Shown: positions 21,141 through 32,908, numbered from the stretch's first letter. The stretch is 64,000 nucleotides of DNA from Solenopsis invicta (GCF_016802725.1 NC_052666.1:1931501-1995500), one strand, 5' to 3'. Notes: generated by a model not told the origin, from the letters alone. Program-made: numbers and translations.

Positions 21141-24100
21141 ATGGACAACGGGAATGAGAAATTACCGCGCAGGGGTGATCGGACACCCCAGGGCCGGCAA
21201 GGGGGGGCTAGTGTCCCGGGTCCCCCACTGTCGTCATCGATCGACGGGCGGTCGAGCGGAGTGCCCACAGGCTCCGCTGACTACAGGGCTACTGTGGCGA
21301 CAACCGAGGGCGAACCTCGTAACACCTGTTTGGTGGCGCGCTCGGCGCGTCTCTCGCAGCTGCGGGAGCGTTACGGGCCCGACGTCGAGCAGGCGACACA
21401 GGAGGAGCTGAGGGAGTTGGAGCGTATCGACGCCGTGTTGAACGCTGGTACCGACGATGATCTCAGCTTCTCCGACGAGGAGAGCGACCGATCGGGGGAC
21501 ACCTTCTCCGACTCGGAATATGGGGAGCACGTCTCCTCCTCGGACGACGGGTGCGGGGTCGAGCCGGCTCAACGAGCCGAGGCCCCCGCCCCGGATGCCG
21601 GGAAAAGGACGGCCTCGCTGCCCAGTGGGCGGACCGTGGTGGAGCCGGTCGTTCAGGTCGTGGCCCCCGTGCCGCTCACTGGAGAGCATTCGGGCCTACC
21701 AACCGGCGAACGCCGCGAGGCGGACGTCGGTGGACATGGCGGGGATCTGGGGGAACGCCGATCGTGCTCGCGCTCGCCGATCCGCCCCCGCGGAGGTGGC
21801 CTGGAAGGAGAGTGTGGGCATGACTCACCCGATGAACCTTCTCAGGGCACACCCGCGATGACGGATCGGTGCGAGAAGGGGGGAGATACAACCGGGGACC
21901 TCAGGGAGCCGGTCGCTCCTCCAGCCGATCTCGTGGAGGAGGTGGTGGTCACCCCGAATATTCCGTGTGTGACAGCCGAATCCCGGGATCGGCCAAGGAG
22001 GAAGCGGGCTAGTGGCCGTCCCCGTCTGGACGGGACGGGGCCTTTCAGGTCTCCGTCTCCGCCTTTGGACGCGGCGGACATAGAGGACCGTCTCCAGGGG
22101 ATGTCCCTGGAACGATTCAGAGCCCGACGACTCAGGGCTAACGTTACACGTAGTTCTGAGTCGGAGGGCGAACTTACACTGGGGGGGTCTGATTCGCGGC
22201 CTCGGCAGCGAATCAAGATACCCCCGACGCTGTTTACTCCCGAGCAGAGGCGGGAGTTAGACCGGGAGCTGGAGGTGATCTCCCGCAGCACAACGACCGA
22301 TTTGGCTGGCTTGGCCGACGGTTGGCTGCGGGAAGTGGAGATTGTCCGGACTAAGTGCACCAAGCTGGGGATGCATGGTGCCTTGTCCGGGCAAATGAAG
22401 AAATATACGCATCTCGCCCGAGAGGCCGTGATGACCCTGGCCTATCGGGCCATGGGCCGCCTCGGGCGAGATGACGGACAGGAGGAAGTCGCGGCAGCGG
22501 CGCGCGAGGAGGAGATCCGATCCCTCCGCGCCGAAGCCGCGGAACTACGGGGGCAGTTGGGGGTCGCGAGAAGAGCACTCGTGCTCCAATCGGGGCCCTC
22601 GGCTGCGTCCCGGAGTGATGGGGGAGGTTTGTCCCGCCCCCCGCCGACTCCGGCAGTTGTCCCTGTCCCCGATCCCTCTTCTTTCGAGGAGAGGGTGCTC
22701 GGGCTGCTGGGGCAGCTGTCAGGCTCGGTAAGGGAGATGGAGAAGCGCCTGGCGCGGGTCGAAGAGGGGGTTGTTTCGGCCTCCTCTCTGGCCGGCGCTG
22801 GAGCAAAAAGGGCATGGGGGGGACATCAGGGGAATCGGGCTCCGCGGGAGGAGCCCCCTGTCCCCGAGCCCCCCAGCGGCAACACGGATCCGCCCGCTCC
22901 AACGCCGTCGACGGACGGACCAGAGTGGGCGGTCGTGGTGGGCCGCAAAGAGAAAAGAAAGGCTGCGGCGGGAGGTGCGCCGGCGAAGAAGCCGGCCCCT
23001 GCAGCCTCGAAGACCGGCCAGGGTCGTTCCCTTCCCCGGCCGAGTGCCGCTGGTGCTGGTACTTCGGTGAGGGCGAGTGCGGCGTTGCCGCGCCCCCCTC
23101 CTCCGGGTTTGCAGCCCAGCAAAAAGAAGAAAAAGGGAACGAAAGGGGGTGAATCCGGGGGAGATCAGCCGCCGTCGCGGGCGGGGACCGCTACCCCGGG
23201 TAAGGTTGGAAGGCGGGTCCCGAAGTCCTCCGTGGTTGCGATCACGGTGGACCCGGGGGTCGCCTCCTACACCGACGTGATACGGAAATCCAGGGCGGCG
23301 ATTGACTTGAGGGAAATCCTCCCTCAGCCCGAACTGGGTTTCAAATTTAGAGTATCCCAAGCCGGGGGCGTCCTTCTGGAAATCCCCGGCTCGGAGAGCC
23401 GACCGGCGGCGGAGCGCCTTGCGGCCGAGATGAGGCGGGTGGCGGGGGGCCCGGGCATCCGGATTACCTGCCCTATCCGTAGGGTAGGTGTCCGTGTGTC
23501 TGGGTTCCTTGACTTGACCACGCCAGAGGAGGTGGCGGATGCATTGGCCAACGCCGGAGGCTGCAGCGCCCAGGATATCAAGATTGGCAGCGTAATTAGC
23601 GGCCGCCGGGGCATGGGCTCTGTGATCGCACAGTGTCCGGTCGCGGCGGCTGCGAAACTCGCCAAGGTCGGGCGAGTGGCCCTGGGCTGGGCGGCTGCAC
23701 GCGTGGGGTGCTTAAGGCGCCTCCTTAGCATTGCTACCGCTGCTTGGCTCAGGGCCATATGCAGCACCGGTGTCCCGGTTACACTCGGGCCGGGCCCGGG
23801 GCTGCTTTAATTGCGGGGCAGAGGGTCACACTCGGGCTCAGTGCGCGAATCAGCCGCACTGTCCCGAGTGTGCGAGACCGAAATAGGGCAGCCAACCACT
23901 GTCCGGGTTGTCCAAGCTGCCCTAAAATCCCCCCCAAGCCAAGGATGGCTGGGGGCCCTCCTCCCCCTGCCCCGGGTCCGGGGAGCGCGGAGGAGATGGA
24001 AGTGGAGCGGCCTCCGGCTCCGCCGGACGCCGGCGTTACTCGCGGCGCTCAGGCCGTTGGGGACGACGGTCCGGCGGAGTCGGTTGCCGCCGCGGGGGGT

Positions 24101-24520
24101 GCGTCCCTAGCGAAGGGGGCCCTTGTCGATGGGACCTCCTCGGCTGGGGACGCTGGGCTGTCGGGATCTTCCTCGGACGCGGAGTTTGGGGTGGATTCCC
24201 CGCCGCCCAAAACTACGTGCGTGGAGAGCGTGGTTGACGCGGACGGCGTCGCTAACCGCGCACTGGGGGAGAATCTCCCCGAGGCCAGGGTAATGCTCTC
24301 ACCCCTCCCCCCCAACTCCCGCAGAGGGAGAGGAAGTGGAGTAGGGCCTCGAGGGAGGAGAGGCCTAAAGGATGTGCGCCCAGTGCGCCCTCCCCGGGGC
24401 CACCCGTCCTCGGCAAGAGAAAACGGCGGTAATCGCCGACCCTCGGGTACCTGCCCCCTAGCTGCCCCTAGCGCTCGGGGGATGCAACGGGACTGGGCCC
24501 AGGATGGGGTCGAGCGCTAG
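21141..24520 (+). pseudogene. LINE ORF1 (gag-like, CCHC zinc knuckles), frameshifted
   Basis: The main frame runs from ATG 21141 to about 23730. Its long N-terminal part is acidic and Ser/Pro/Arg-rich. A helical/coiled segment (about codons 430-480, AREEEIRSLRAEAAELRGQ) follows. The conserved gag-like domain comes late in the protein (SYTDVIRKSRAAIDLRE, FKFRVSQAGGVLLEIPG, VSGFLDLTTPEEVADAL, GRVALGWAAARV). Just before the zinc knuckles the frame shifts. CYRCLAQGHMQHRC is read in a second frame preceded by a TAG. CFNCGAEGHTRAQC and HCPECARP are read in a third frame. NRAANHCPG returns to the second frame, which stays open to 24520 through a Pro/Gly-rich tail. C-x2-C-x4-H-x4-C spacing is intact in the first two knuckles. 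Order and composition fit ORF1 of R1-clade insect LINEs, an RNA-binding chaperone. Here it is broken by at least two indels and stops. Confidence 0.85.
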
Positions 24521-25022
24521 GCGAGGTTTTCACTCCCCTGGCGCCTGGCCCGGCCACGTAGAGCGCCGTGGACGGGAGTAGGCGGGGCGGGCGGCAGCGA
24601 TCGCTTGTCCCTGGGCGCGGGGTTCGCACCGGCGATATGCCGGGAGCGGTCCCATGGCCCTAAATGAGCGCGGGGGTGCGTGATACCTCGCTCCGCACCC
24701 CCGGGGTTGGGCTAGGCCTTACTGGCTGACATATCTCGGCTGGGCCAGCAAAGCCCGACTCCCAACTCGACGAATTGGCGCGTCGGGGAGCTCCGCTCCG
24801 ACCCCCTGTGGAGGGACGATGGTGCATACCTTGTATATCTCAGTATATCCCTCCACACACTGGGGTGAGATGGGCTCGGTGGGTTTTTAGTGGGTAGGCG
24901 GGCCGGGCCTCGCCTCTTTTCTGCCGCGCAAGCGGTCCGTGCTGGCGAGGAGTACCGCGTCCCGAGTCCCACACTTCCGTGGTCTAGCCAACCCGGGGTG
25001 CAATGAGCATTTTCCCCCCGTT
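24521..25022 (+). other. 3' UTR of the ORF1-only LINE
   Basis: GC-rich non-coding tail between the end of ORF1 and the poly(A) run. It contains a hairpin-forming block GGGGGTGCG...CGCACCCCC at about 24673-24703. In complete LINEs ORF2 would precede this segment. Confidence 0.6.
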
Positions 25023-25053
25023 AAAAAAAAAAAAAAAAAGAACCAGAAACGTC

Positions 25054-27195
25054 AAAAAAACTTGCAATATCATAGGAAAAGCCATGAATTTAAAAAGCGA
25101 ATTCAAAAGCGTAAAAAAACTTAAAAGAACGAAAAAAATACACAAAATACAACAAAAATTATTTCTTTTTAAATCCATGAAAACACTTTGAAAAAATTGA
25201 AAAATAAAAGTTACAACTGCAAAAAATACAAGTGCCAGTGTTACAACTGCAAAAAATTACAAGTTTAAAAGTTACAACCTCATTTAACGATGTTCTTCAA
25301 CAAAGGTTAGAATTGGTTGGGATAGGACTGCCAGAAATGTCAAAAAACTTCCGAGATCGTAAAAAAGCCATGAATTTCTAAACATTCAAAATTGTCAAAA
25401 AACTTAATATAACGTGCGACCGCACTCACGAGCGTGGTGCAACTGCGTTAATTGCTCGTGGCGCTAGTTAGGTAGTCAGGGGGTTCGCGAAGTCGCTCAC
25501 ATCAAGTGCGCGAAATTAGACGATATGATTGGGCGCCAGGCACGAGCGAGCGTGCCGCTCTGAAATCGGGACGTGACCGATCTCTCGATTCACGCCCGAA
25601 AGGGAACGCGAAAACGCTCTACGTCGTCACGAGCAATAACGGGCTCCCTTAACCGGTAGCTCAGCCACGGAATTGGCAGAGGGGGTGGTTCGCGACGGAC
25701 GGGGTGACAGAGGAGAGCGAGGGAACTTAGAGAAAACGCTTCAGTCCGATAGAAAAATGAACAATATATTTCCGAGATATGACGCTACTCACAAGGTTCT
25801 GCGACGGGGCCTCGCGACCCGGACGCGAGCGGAAAATATCGCGCGGTCGTCGGTACGAGCTCACCGAACGGAGAGAGTCACAATTCCTCTCTGAGCAGCG
25901 GCAGACAAACACCGTGCACTCTCGCCACTCTACACACGCACTCTCAGTTCACGCAAAATTATGGCGATTCGGCGCGAAGCAAGCGTTCGGAAGTACGCTG
26001 AACAAAACGGACATCGCCCAACAGAAACGCATACATACGCTACTACAGACGACATACAAGAATGTATCACAATTAACGCGACTTGGCTGTGGTGTCGGCG
26101 ACGCTCTCAATAAACGGAACCGAACGAATCCCGACGCGACTTAATCGGATGAGGCGCACGGCGGCCGAGCACGCGGACAGCACGCGATCACTGGCGTGTT
26201 CCCGGCGGAGGATTTTACGGCGAACGATAACTCTAACGGCAGCTACCGCGCGCGCGACTCATCCGACCGGCGAAATCGGTGGCTTTACACAAAAATCGTT
26301 CGTCTCACCACGACGCTGGCCTGGCTCGCAAATCGTCCTCGCACGGGGATGTGGCACGTCCTCGGCTCCCGTCGTCTCGGCTCGTGGCAGCGCACTCGCG
26401 ACGATCCACAGCGAAGTGATCGATAGCGCGAGGAAATTCGGCAGGCGGCACGCAGGATCTCTCGCCCCACGCCCGGGGGTTCGTCGCGCCGCGCTATTGG
26501 TTCCGCCTTATAATGCGGTCCTCGCGACCCTCTAATCAGGCTGTCGCGCCGCGGCGCGCAATTCGAGGTAGGTCGGTCTCTTCGGGCAGCTCGCGACTCT
26601 TCCCGTGGTTTTCCCGAGGCCGGACGGCTATCCCTACGGACTCTTCGACGTCCGGTGCCCCCGCGCTCGGGACCACGTCAGGAACTTTCTCTCGCTCCTC
26701 GTTCGGGGTCTCCTACGCGATGATCGGCGTGGAGTGTCGACTTCCCCTACGCCGGACCTTCCCTCTTTGTGTCCTGCAATTTCAGCGGCTTTACTGTTGC
26801 GTACAGGCGCGACGGTAAGAGATAACGTAATTAAAATGAAGAGAGATCACCTGTCGTGCGCGCTACTGCGATCCTGCGCACGGTCCGGAAGGTCTCAAGT
26901 GGCGGGAGGTCCTCCTTCTTCTAGTCTGCTCGCCGGGTGAGATTTCGTCGATACAAAAATTGAATATTCGCTAGCCGCCGATCCGCAAAACGTCGCTAAA
27001 ATTAACGGACGGGCACACGCACACAAAACAAAGACGCGAAATTGCAAGCGCACTCGCCGACACGTCCGACTCCGAGCCTAGAGGACGTACAGCCGCAGCG
27101 CGCGCTCCTCGTTCGGATCTTACGATCCTTGTGACGGACAGCCAAACGGAATGTCACGTCACAAACGAAAAATACACAAAATACGACCAAAATTA
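25054..27195. other. A-rich target repeat, then GC-rich sequence without recognised gene
   Basis: 25054-25400 is A-rich and contains the direct paralogue of the LINE target (about 25318-25380). From 25420 the sequence becomes GC- and CpG-rich and lies upstream of the candidate LTR at 27196. ATTGGGCGCCAGGCACGAG (near 25527) and CCGGTAGCTCAGCC are reminiscent of tRNA-primer or tRNA-like sequence, but I cannot build a tRNA or a pol gene. Short open frames on both strands are Arg-rich CpG artefacts. Confidence 0.4.
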
Positions 27196-27318
27196 TGTAA
27201 CAACTCGTGTTTCTTGTATAGAAATTGCGCACGGACGTAGCTTGCCGAGAACCCCAGGGCACGATCTGGGTTAAGGGAGAGAACTAGACTGTGATTTAAA
27301 CGTGCAAAGTATGTACAG

Positions 27319-27324
27319 TTTATT
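27319..27324 (-). terminator. AATAAA polyadenylation signal of candidate LTR
   Basis: AATAAA on the minus strand, about 850 bp downstream of the TATA box and about 120 bp from the LTR end. Confidence 0.35.
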
Positions 27325-27880
27325 TAGAGGGACGAAATACGAAACAACTTAAGTATGTACAGGATCGCTTATGAGTGCGTCACCGGTAATTTTACGTCGT
27401 CGGCCGTATCATTTGCGCGGTAGATGTGTTGTTCTATTCGAGCACCGGACGGCGTGTTTACAAACAATGCACCGGACTCGGTGCGCGTATCTTCGGAAGC
27501 GCGGTTGCCGATGTTCGCACGATAGGTGCGTGTGTTAGCGTCGCGGACGCTGGTTCGGCGCGACGGGCGGTCCACTCTTTTTTTTCGATTTTTATCGGCT
27601 TTTAGGGTCGCGTGCGAGTTTCACGGCTATCGGTGCGCTAGCGGGGTGCGGCGTGGCGTTCTACGGAGCGTCCCTTTAAATGCGCTAGTTTCGCGGCGCG
27701 TTATCTTTCGCAGTATCGGGATTCCGTAACACCTTAGCGACAATTCGGTATCGTTAAAACGTCGTTGCTTAGATATTATACATGGTAGAATAGCTGCGCA
27801 ACGACACGTAACGATATCCTTAGCTGTCGTTAAGAGTGACAGAATACGCCTACTGGTGGGGTGCAACAGCTATGTCGAGT

Positions 27881-28085
27881 ACGCTCGACGGAGGCAAAGA
27901 CACTTTACCTCGTTTTTCTTTAGCCGCCGCGATAGGACAGGATCGGTTTTAGGAGGCCTGTCGGGCAAGAACGCTTGCCAGAGCCCAAGACACTTGAGCC
28001 CAGCTTCGGCGAGGAGAGATGGGTGCGAGACGGGTAGTCGCCGAGAACGCTCGACAGAGGCCAAGACGCTTGACCCCAGGACTAC
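27881..28085. repeat. Three diverged copies of ACGCTCGAC-GAGGC-AAGAC block
   Basis: Related blocks of about 35 bp start at 27881, 27971 and 28046 (ACGCTYGMC...AGMSCMAAGACRCTT), spaced 90 and 75 bp apart inside the candidate LTR. They lie downstream of the TATA box in the minus-strand reading. Confidence 0.55.
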
Positions 28086-28172
28086 CTTGGGAGACTTCTT
28101 CGGTGACTAGTCGGCGGAGTAGCTTTCCGAAATGTCGGCGGAGAAGAAGCGCAGCATCTCGCTGCTTCGGCG

Positions 28173-28180
28173 CTTTTATA
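28173..28180 (-). promoter_or_regulatory. TATA box of candidate LTR
   Basis: TATAAAAG on the minus strand within a GC-rich context; placed as expected for a U3 promoter in the candidate LTR. Confidence 0.4.
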
Positions 28181-28984
28181 CCCGAATCACGAGACGTCGG
28201 GAACGCTCGGTGGCGGTTCGGTTCGTTTCGGTGCCAGCATCCCCGCCGCTCGAGATTGGTCGTTCAGAAAGCAAACAGAAGCGAGCGAGCACGCCGATAG
28301 CGCGTGCCGGTTTGTGTCGGTGCGCGCGCGCGGCGAGATACTTGGCGCGCGGATGCCTCGTTGCTCGTATAGGCGCGTTTGAAATCTTTTATGGGCGCGT
28401 AGCGCCTTGTCTTACGCTCGGCGGTTGTTCAGCCGGCGCTTGGCGGACGATGACTAGTCCGTTGGGGGTTTGCGCGAAGGCGGTTTGTTACAATTATTTA
28501 TTTCTTAAAGTTCTATGGTATAAAAAATTACAAACTTTAAAGAAAATAATATGAGAAGGGCTCAAAAGTAATAATACAGAAATTAAAGAATATAAACGAG
28601 CTAGAGAGCCACGCTGGGTGTTGAACGCAATAATCAAAACAAGTAGGTAAATTCGTGTATACGTTTCGATCTTTAATAATACGGTCTTTTGCAGTACAAA
28701 CAAACATCAATTCTGTGGAAAGTCTGTAGAACAATAACATCCATTGACTGTCAGTTACAGGTTAACGAAAGAAAATCAAGACTTCTCGGAAACGTGCCGT
28801 GACATATATTTCGGAAGCTTGGGCATCGTGAACTGTAGATTCCGAAAAACTGTGTCTTACGAATAGTCATGTCACAGCAATGTAAGATGGCAAACAATGT
28901 GTACGCAGACGCGGCTAGTATAATGTCATCTACGTATCTAAGATAGAAAAAAAAGATAAAAAAATAAAAAAAAAATTTTTTTAT

Positions 28985-29451
28985 TTAATTTAATCGTCGT
29001 TTTAGTAATCGGTACTCGTCATCGTTGTCTTCGTCGTCTGCTTCATAATTAATGTCACTGTCGTCGTCGTCGCCGTCGTCGACGTGGAGGACCTCGTTAT
29101 CGCGGAGTGGCGCGAATGCGTCAAAATCCTCCTCCGTCGACGACCGATTTGAATCTGTAACCGTCTCTGTCGTGTCCGTCCCTATGCCTTCCTTGCTTCT
29201 TAAAAATTTTCTTGATAGTTTTGGACCCAAATATCTAAATGACATTACATAACGTCCCTCTTCATTTACGTAATGTTTGTATTTTAGAAATTTATTGGCC
29301 ATCATGTTGATGCGTAATCTGCATCCGTAATTAATAATAAAATCCACACGGATCGCTGTTACATTGTATCTTTCTACATCATAGTTAGGAAAACCTGTTC
29401 CCTGAGGTCTAATATTCTTTTGTCTTATATATGTGAAACTGTATCCTCGCT
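28985..29451 (-). CDS. Unidentified protein fragment with acidic tail
   Basis: An open frame extends from about 29451 to the TAA near 28985, about 155 codons. It has no ATG at its upstream edge: a TTCTAG just before it is either a stop or a 3' splice acceptor. The N-terminal part reads GYSFTYIRQKNIRPQGTGF and NYDVERYNVTAIRVDFIIN. It continues LRINMMANKFLKYKHYV and YVMSFRYLGPKLSRKFLR. It ends with a strongly acidic stretch (DDGDDDDSDINYEADDED) and a basic tip (LLKRRLN). Codon use and the globular-then-acidic layout look like genuine coding sequence, probably the last exon of a gene. I do not recognise the family; a captured mobile-element or viral gene is possible but unsupported. Confidence 0.5.
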
Positions 29452-29759
29452 AGAACTTGCGAGAAGGTACCGCTATGCAACGCCTAACGGCAAATTGTTA
29501 CTGTAATTCAAAATTTAAAAAAAGCGGGAAAAAATATTTTTTTTTAATTGCGAGTGACTTTTATACTCCTCTAGGGAGAATATTACGAGAAAATAATGCA
29601 AACGCGAAAAGTAAACGGCCAAAATCCCGTAAACTTCGTTAAGAGTCATTACTCCTCGAGCCCCGAGGAGAACTTTACTCCCGCTAACTCCCCCCACGTA
29701 GCTTTCTTTTTCTTTTCTCTTTTCTTAGCAAAATTTTCAAGTTTTAAAAAACCCCTTTT

Positions 29760-30282
29760 TTATATTATATAAGATGGATACAATTTGCAATTGTTTTCTT
29801 TAGCTACTTTTCTTATTCCTTGATAGGTACGTTTCGAAAACTTATATTCGACTAAAACTGAAAGTGCTGCATCGTCCGACAATGTTTTTTCAACTTCTGA
29901 TGTAAATGCTGTTCTACATATATTTAAACGCTCTTGTTGGGCTAGTTGACGTTACATCCTTAATAATTTTTGACGCGTCTAATTGTCCTGATGAACGAAG
30001 ATTCATTTGGGTAGCATATGCCAATTCCTCAGTGGTATTGGATGTGCGAAGTTCTGCAGTTTTTCTACGTTTAGATCGTTTACTTAACGCAGAAAATGCT
30101 AATGATGGGCGACCTGTCTGCGTTGATTGTGTTGAAATTTTGTCGTCATAAATTATAATTCTGATTGAATCAAATAACCAATTATTGTATTTTTCCTTAA
30201 ATCTCTTCCGTTCTGTTGCTGCTTTGCCACATTGTTCTGAGTGTGTGGAAAAACTTAACAAGGGTAGGCTTTGTATCTTCAT
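29760..30282 (-). pseudogene. Unknown protein family, frameshifted copy
   Basis: The first frame (30282-29914) encodes FKEKYNNWLFDSIRI, then GRPSLAFSALSKRSKRRKT and EELAYATQMNLRSSGQ, ending near SPTRAFKYM. After a frameshift close to 29918 a second frame encodes TSEVEKTLSDDAALSVLVEY, SKRTYQGIRKVAKENNCKL and YPSYII, stopping at 29760. The motif series (RGRPxxxFxxLSxRSKRRKT, ASQMxLRxxGxxDAxKIIKD, LSKxxYxxIRxxAKxxxxxLYPSY) is one I associate with an uncharacterised family scattered through insect and cnidarian genomes, probably mobile-element-derived. That association is from memory and untested. A conserved downstream part appears to be missing. Confidence 0.55.
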
Positions 30283-32908
30283 GTATGAGAATATTGCGGC
30301 TCATTTCTTCTGTCAATGCAGCTTCCATTTCGATTTGCTTGGATAAGCCCGACTTCAAATAGTTCCGCATCATCATAAATAATTTTTCTTTAGTGCATGT
30401 AATTACGTTTCTATCTGATTCTGCAATGAAAGTATGTATAGAAATTACTTGACTTGGTATATTATTTTAATATTATTCGTTGTACGCACAGTATAGTTTC
30501 AATTTAATATAATTTTTTAGACAATAGAGAAGCATTCGTTGAAAGCGTTAGATAAGGAAAGATTAAAATAACTTAAAAACAGTAAAATTAAATTCAATGT
30601 GGATTTGACCTTGCACACAAATACAGAAATTGTTACGTGCTGAAAAAATTGCTACTGCAATAATACAGTATTGTCGAAAACTTGCTGAATACAAAATTAT
30701 TTTTTCATCATGCTAAAATGAATCATAAAAACGTATATATTATTTTAAAGTTCTTATAAATAGATCGGTAAAATAGTATCTTTATCGCTGCAAAATCATT
30801 TTTTTCTTACTTACAATATTTTGAAAAGTTCTATTTGTCCATTTTTTAACAGTAGCAAAATTTTGGAAATATTTATTTTAATAACAATTATTTTTATAAT
30901 TATTAAATATTAAATAATTATTAAAATAATTATTTTAATAATTATTTTAATAATTATTTAATATTTAATAATTATTAAAATAATTATAATTAATTAATTA
31001 ATTATTTTTAAGTTATTATTTTATTACTTTTATTTGAAAAAAATTGGCAATATATTACAATTTTTTACAATGTTTTAAATATTTTTTATGCATTTGTACA
31101 ATTTTTTGTTCTAACGTTATAGCATTTTTTTAATTTGGCCATTAATCATATGAAAGTCAAAAGTAATTTTTACTTAACTTTTCGACAATACGTACCTGGC
31201 TCTTTTATCTAAGATATTTCTTGATAGTACTGTACGATCGTATAATAACAAAAGATCCACAGACAGAACGACTAATTGAATGCAACAGCATCTGTTTATT
31301 CTATGCCGCTAGCGATCGATACCGAAACTCACAGCGCAGAGCGCTCGTACAAAAAATTGTCGCAAAACTAGAGGAGCAGATACGGGCAGCTAATTTTTTT
31401 TTTTTTTTTCGAAAGAGAAGTATAACCTAAAAGATGGTTCTAATAACATCTTGGAATATGGTGGAATAATACATAACTATTTGGCTACTTGAAAATTGAA
31501 TTCTTTCAAAATATCTAATTTCTAAAATATCTAGTACTGACTTAAGAGGTTGCTATAGTGACGGGAATTACCGACACATTACAGTGTTCATTAATTTTCT
31601 AATTGGCTTTACAGATCACAAAATCCTTTTACAGAATAAAAGTACGCACCAAGACAAAGTGCGGGTTGGTAAATTTTACGAGAAAATCGAACAAAAAGTA
31701 AAAAATTTATTTATTTTCGGCTCGTGGATCTGTCAACCGAGGTTAACTTTTGTCATTTACTAACGTTTTGTAGCTCATATGTATGAAATGAGACCAGTCC
31801 GCACTTTAGAAAACTCTAACGAACAACACTGACTGTGTGTCATTCCAGTCAAAAGCCCAACAAAAAAGTTTAACATGTAAACAGCTGTACGTGTACAAAT
31901 TTCGCTTAGCGCACGTAAACAATGGCAAGCAGAGTAGTGACTGTAGTTGATAGGTCTTTTCGCAGATGGCGAAATAATCGAAAAACAAAGACAGATCTAT
32001 GCGTTGAACAAAGAGCGATAGTCTGGTGTCCCTCGAAAAATAATCTGCAATGCCGACGTCGAGGAAGTTCTTCGGTCACTATAGCATCCTCTTAAGTTCA
32101 ACTTAAAATCTACTATATATATAATACATATAAAAAGATTTTGTTATTATCGTCTTTTGTTATACTTACCTCCAGGAATAGAATCCATTTTGCAGAATTG
32201 AACTTGCTCACTTTGTTTTCGAAATAAGTGCACAAGACTATAGGTATAAAATATTCATTATTCTTAACTGTCACGTCTGTTCGAAGGACAACTTTGAACC
32301 GAACTGAAAATTCAGGTAGAGGAGATATAATTCTAGGGTTGGCGACAGTTAATTGGGAATTTAGTTTTCTTTTAGAAAATGTAATGATATTCTCGAAAAT
32401 TTAAAATTTTTTTTTACTTTTGGCCAGCTTTTTGGGATTTTGGCCCACTGTGAGACAGTCCGATACATTCCCTCCAGGGTTTTTGGTACTGGCTCAGTAC
32501 TATGCCAGCGTCGGATAACATTGGGCGAACTTTTAACATCTCCAGAGATACGAAAGTCGTCTCCAGACATATAGATCATGAAGAAATAAAGTTGGAATTA
32601 GACATAAATGTACATACGAAGTTAACATCCTCACATTAAAAGTCTATAGTTCTAATTATATGTTGAATTCATATAAATAACATGTTAAATTCATATAAAT
32701 AATATTACTTATTTTTTATATAGATAGATAAAACTTTTTTTTTTCATGCTATCACATTTGAAACTTTTACTTTGATGTTTTGATTGTTAGAATTATAATT
32801 TATATAATAATTCTAACTTATTTTTATTTTATAATACAAGAAACAAGTGAAATTTACTTAAATAGTCAAAAGCCGATATATCTGCAGCTTTCAATTCTTC
32901 AAAGAGTA
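30283..32908. other. AT-rich spacer, no gene recognised
   Basis: Contains an AATTATT/TTAATA simple-sequence block (30880-31020) and a T run at 31397-31411. I see no supported coding exon. A 72-codon frame at 32361-32579 (minus) has no recognisable motif. Confidence 0.45.

Larger units (their letters stand above)
20581..25039 (+). mobile_element. ORF1-only non-LTR retrotransposon ('half-LINE') with poly(A) tail
   Basis: A GC-rich plus-strand insertion of about 4.46 kb, bounded by GAACCAGAAACGTC at 20567-20580 and 25040-25053 (perfect 14-bp target duplication). It ends in a poly(A) run (25023-25039). It has a 5' leader of about 560 bp, an ORF1 region (21141-24520) and a 3' UTR of about 500 bp. 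No endonuclease or reverse transcriptase sequence is present: ORF1 passes straight into the 3' UTR. A paralogue of the target without insertion is visible at about 25318-25380 (GGATAGGACTGCCAGAAATG...AAAGCCATGAATTT), confirming the boundaries. The element must have been mobilised in trans by an RT from another LINE. Its 3' end differs from that of the LINE at 7777, so they are not the same subfamily. Confidence 0.88.
27196..28492 (-). mobile_element. Candidate long terminal repeat (solo or terminal LTR)
   Basis: A GC-rich 1.3-kb block begins TGTAACAA (27196) and ends TTGTTACA (28492), flanked by ATTA on both sides (27192-27195, 28493-28496). A TG...CA block with 8-bp inverted tips and a 4-bp duplication is the form expected of an LTR. 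Read on the minus strand it has TATAAAAG at 28173-28180 and AATAAA at 27319-27324, about 120 bp before the end, consistent with U3-R-U5 order. No partner LTR or gag/pol frame is recognised, so a solo LTR is likely. The 4-bp match in AT-rich flank could be chance. Confidence 0.45.

Noticed and set aside
21234..23360. Several 100-210 codon minus-strand frames
   Set aside because: They are antisense shadows of the GC-rich ORF1, Arg/Pro-rich with no domain.
20581..25039. Bacterial contamination because of high GC
   Set aside because: A target duplication, poly(A) tail and LINE ORF1 motifs explain the GC-rich block as a retrotransposon insertion.
25527..25680. tRNA-like or primer-binding site sequence (GGGCGCCAGG, GGTAGCTCAGCC)
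   Set aside because: No cloverleaf can be folded by eye and no LTR directly precedes it.
32361..32579. 72-codon minus-strand frame
   Set aside because: It has balanced composition but no recognisable motif, start context or splice sites, so it cannot be supported as a gene.
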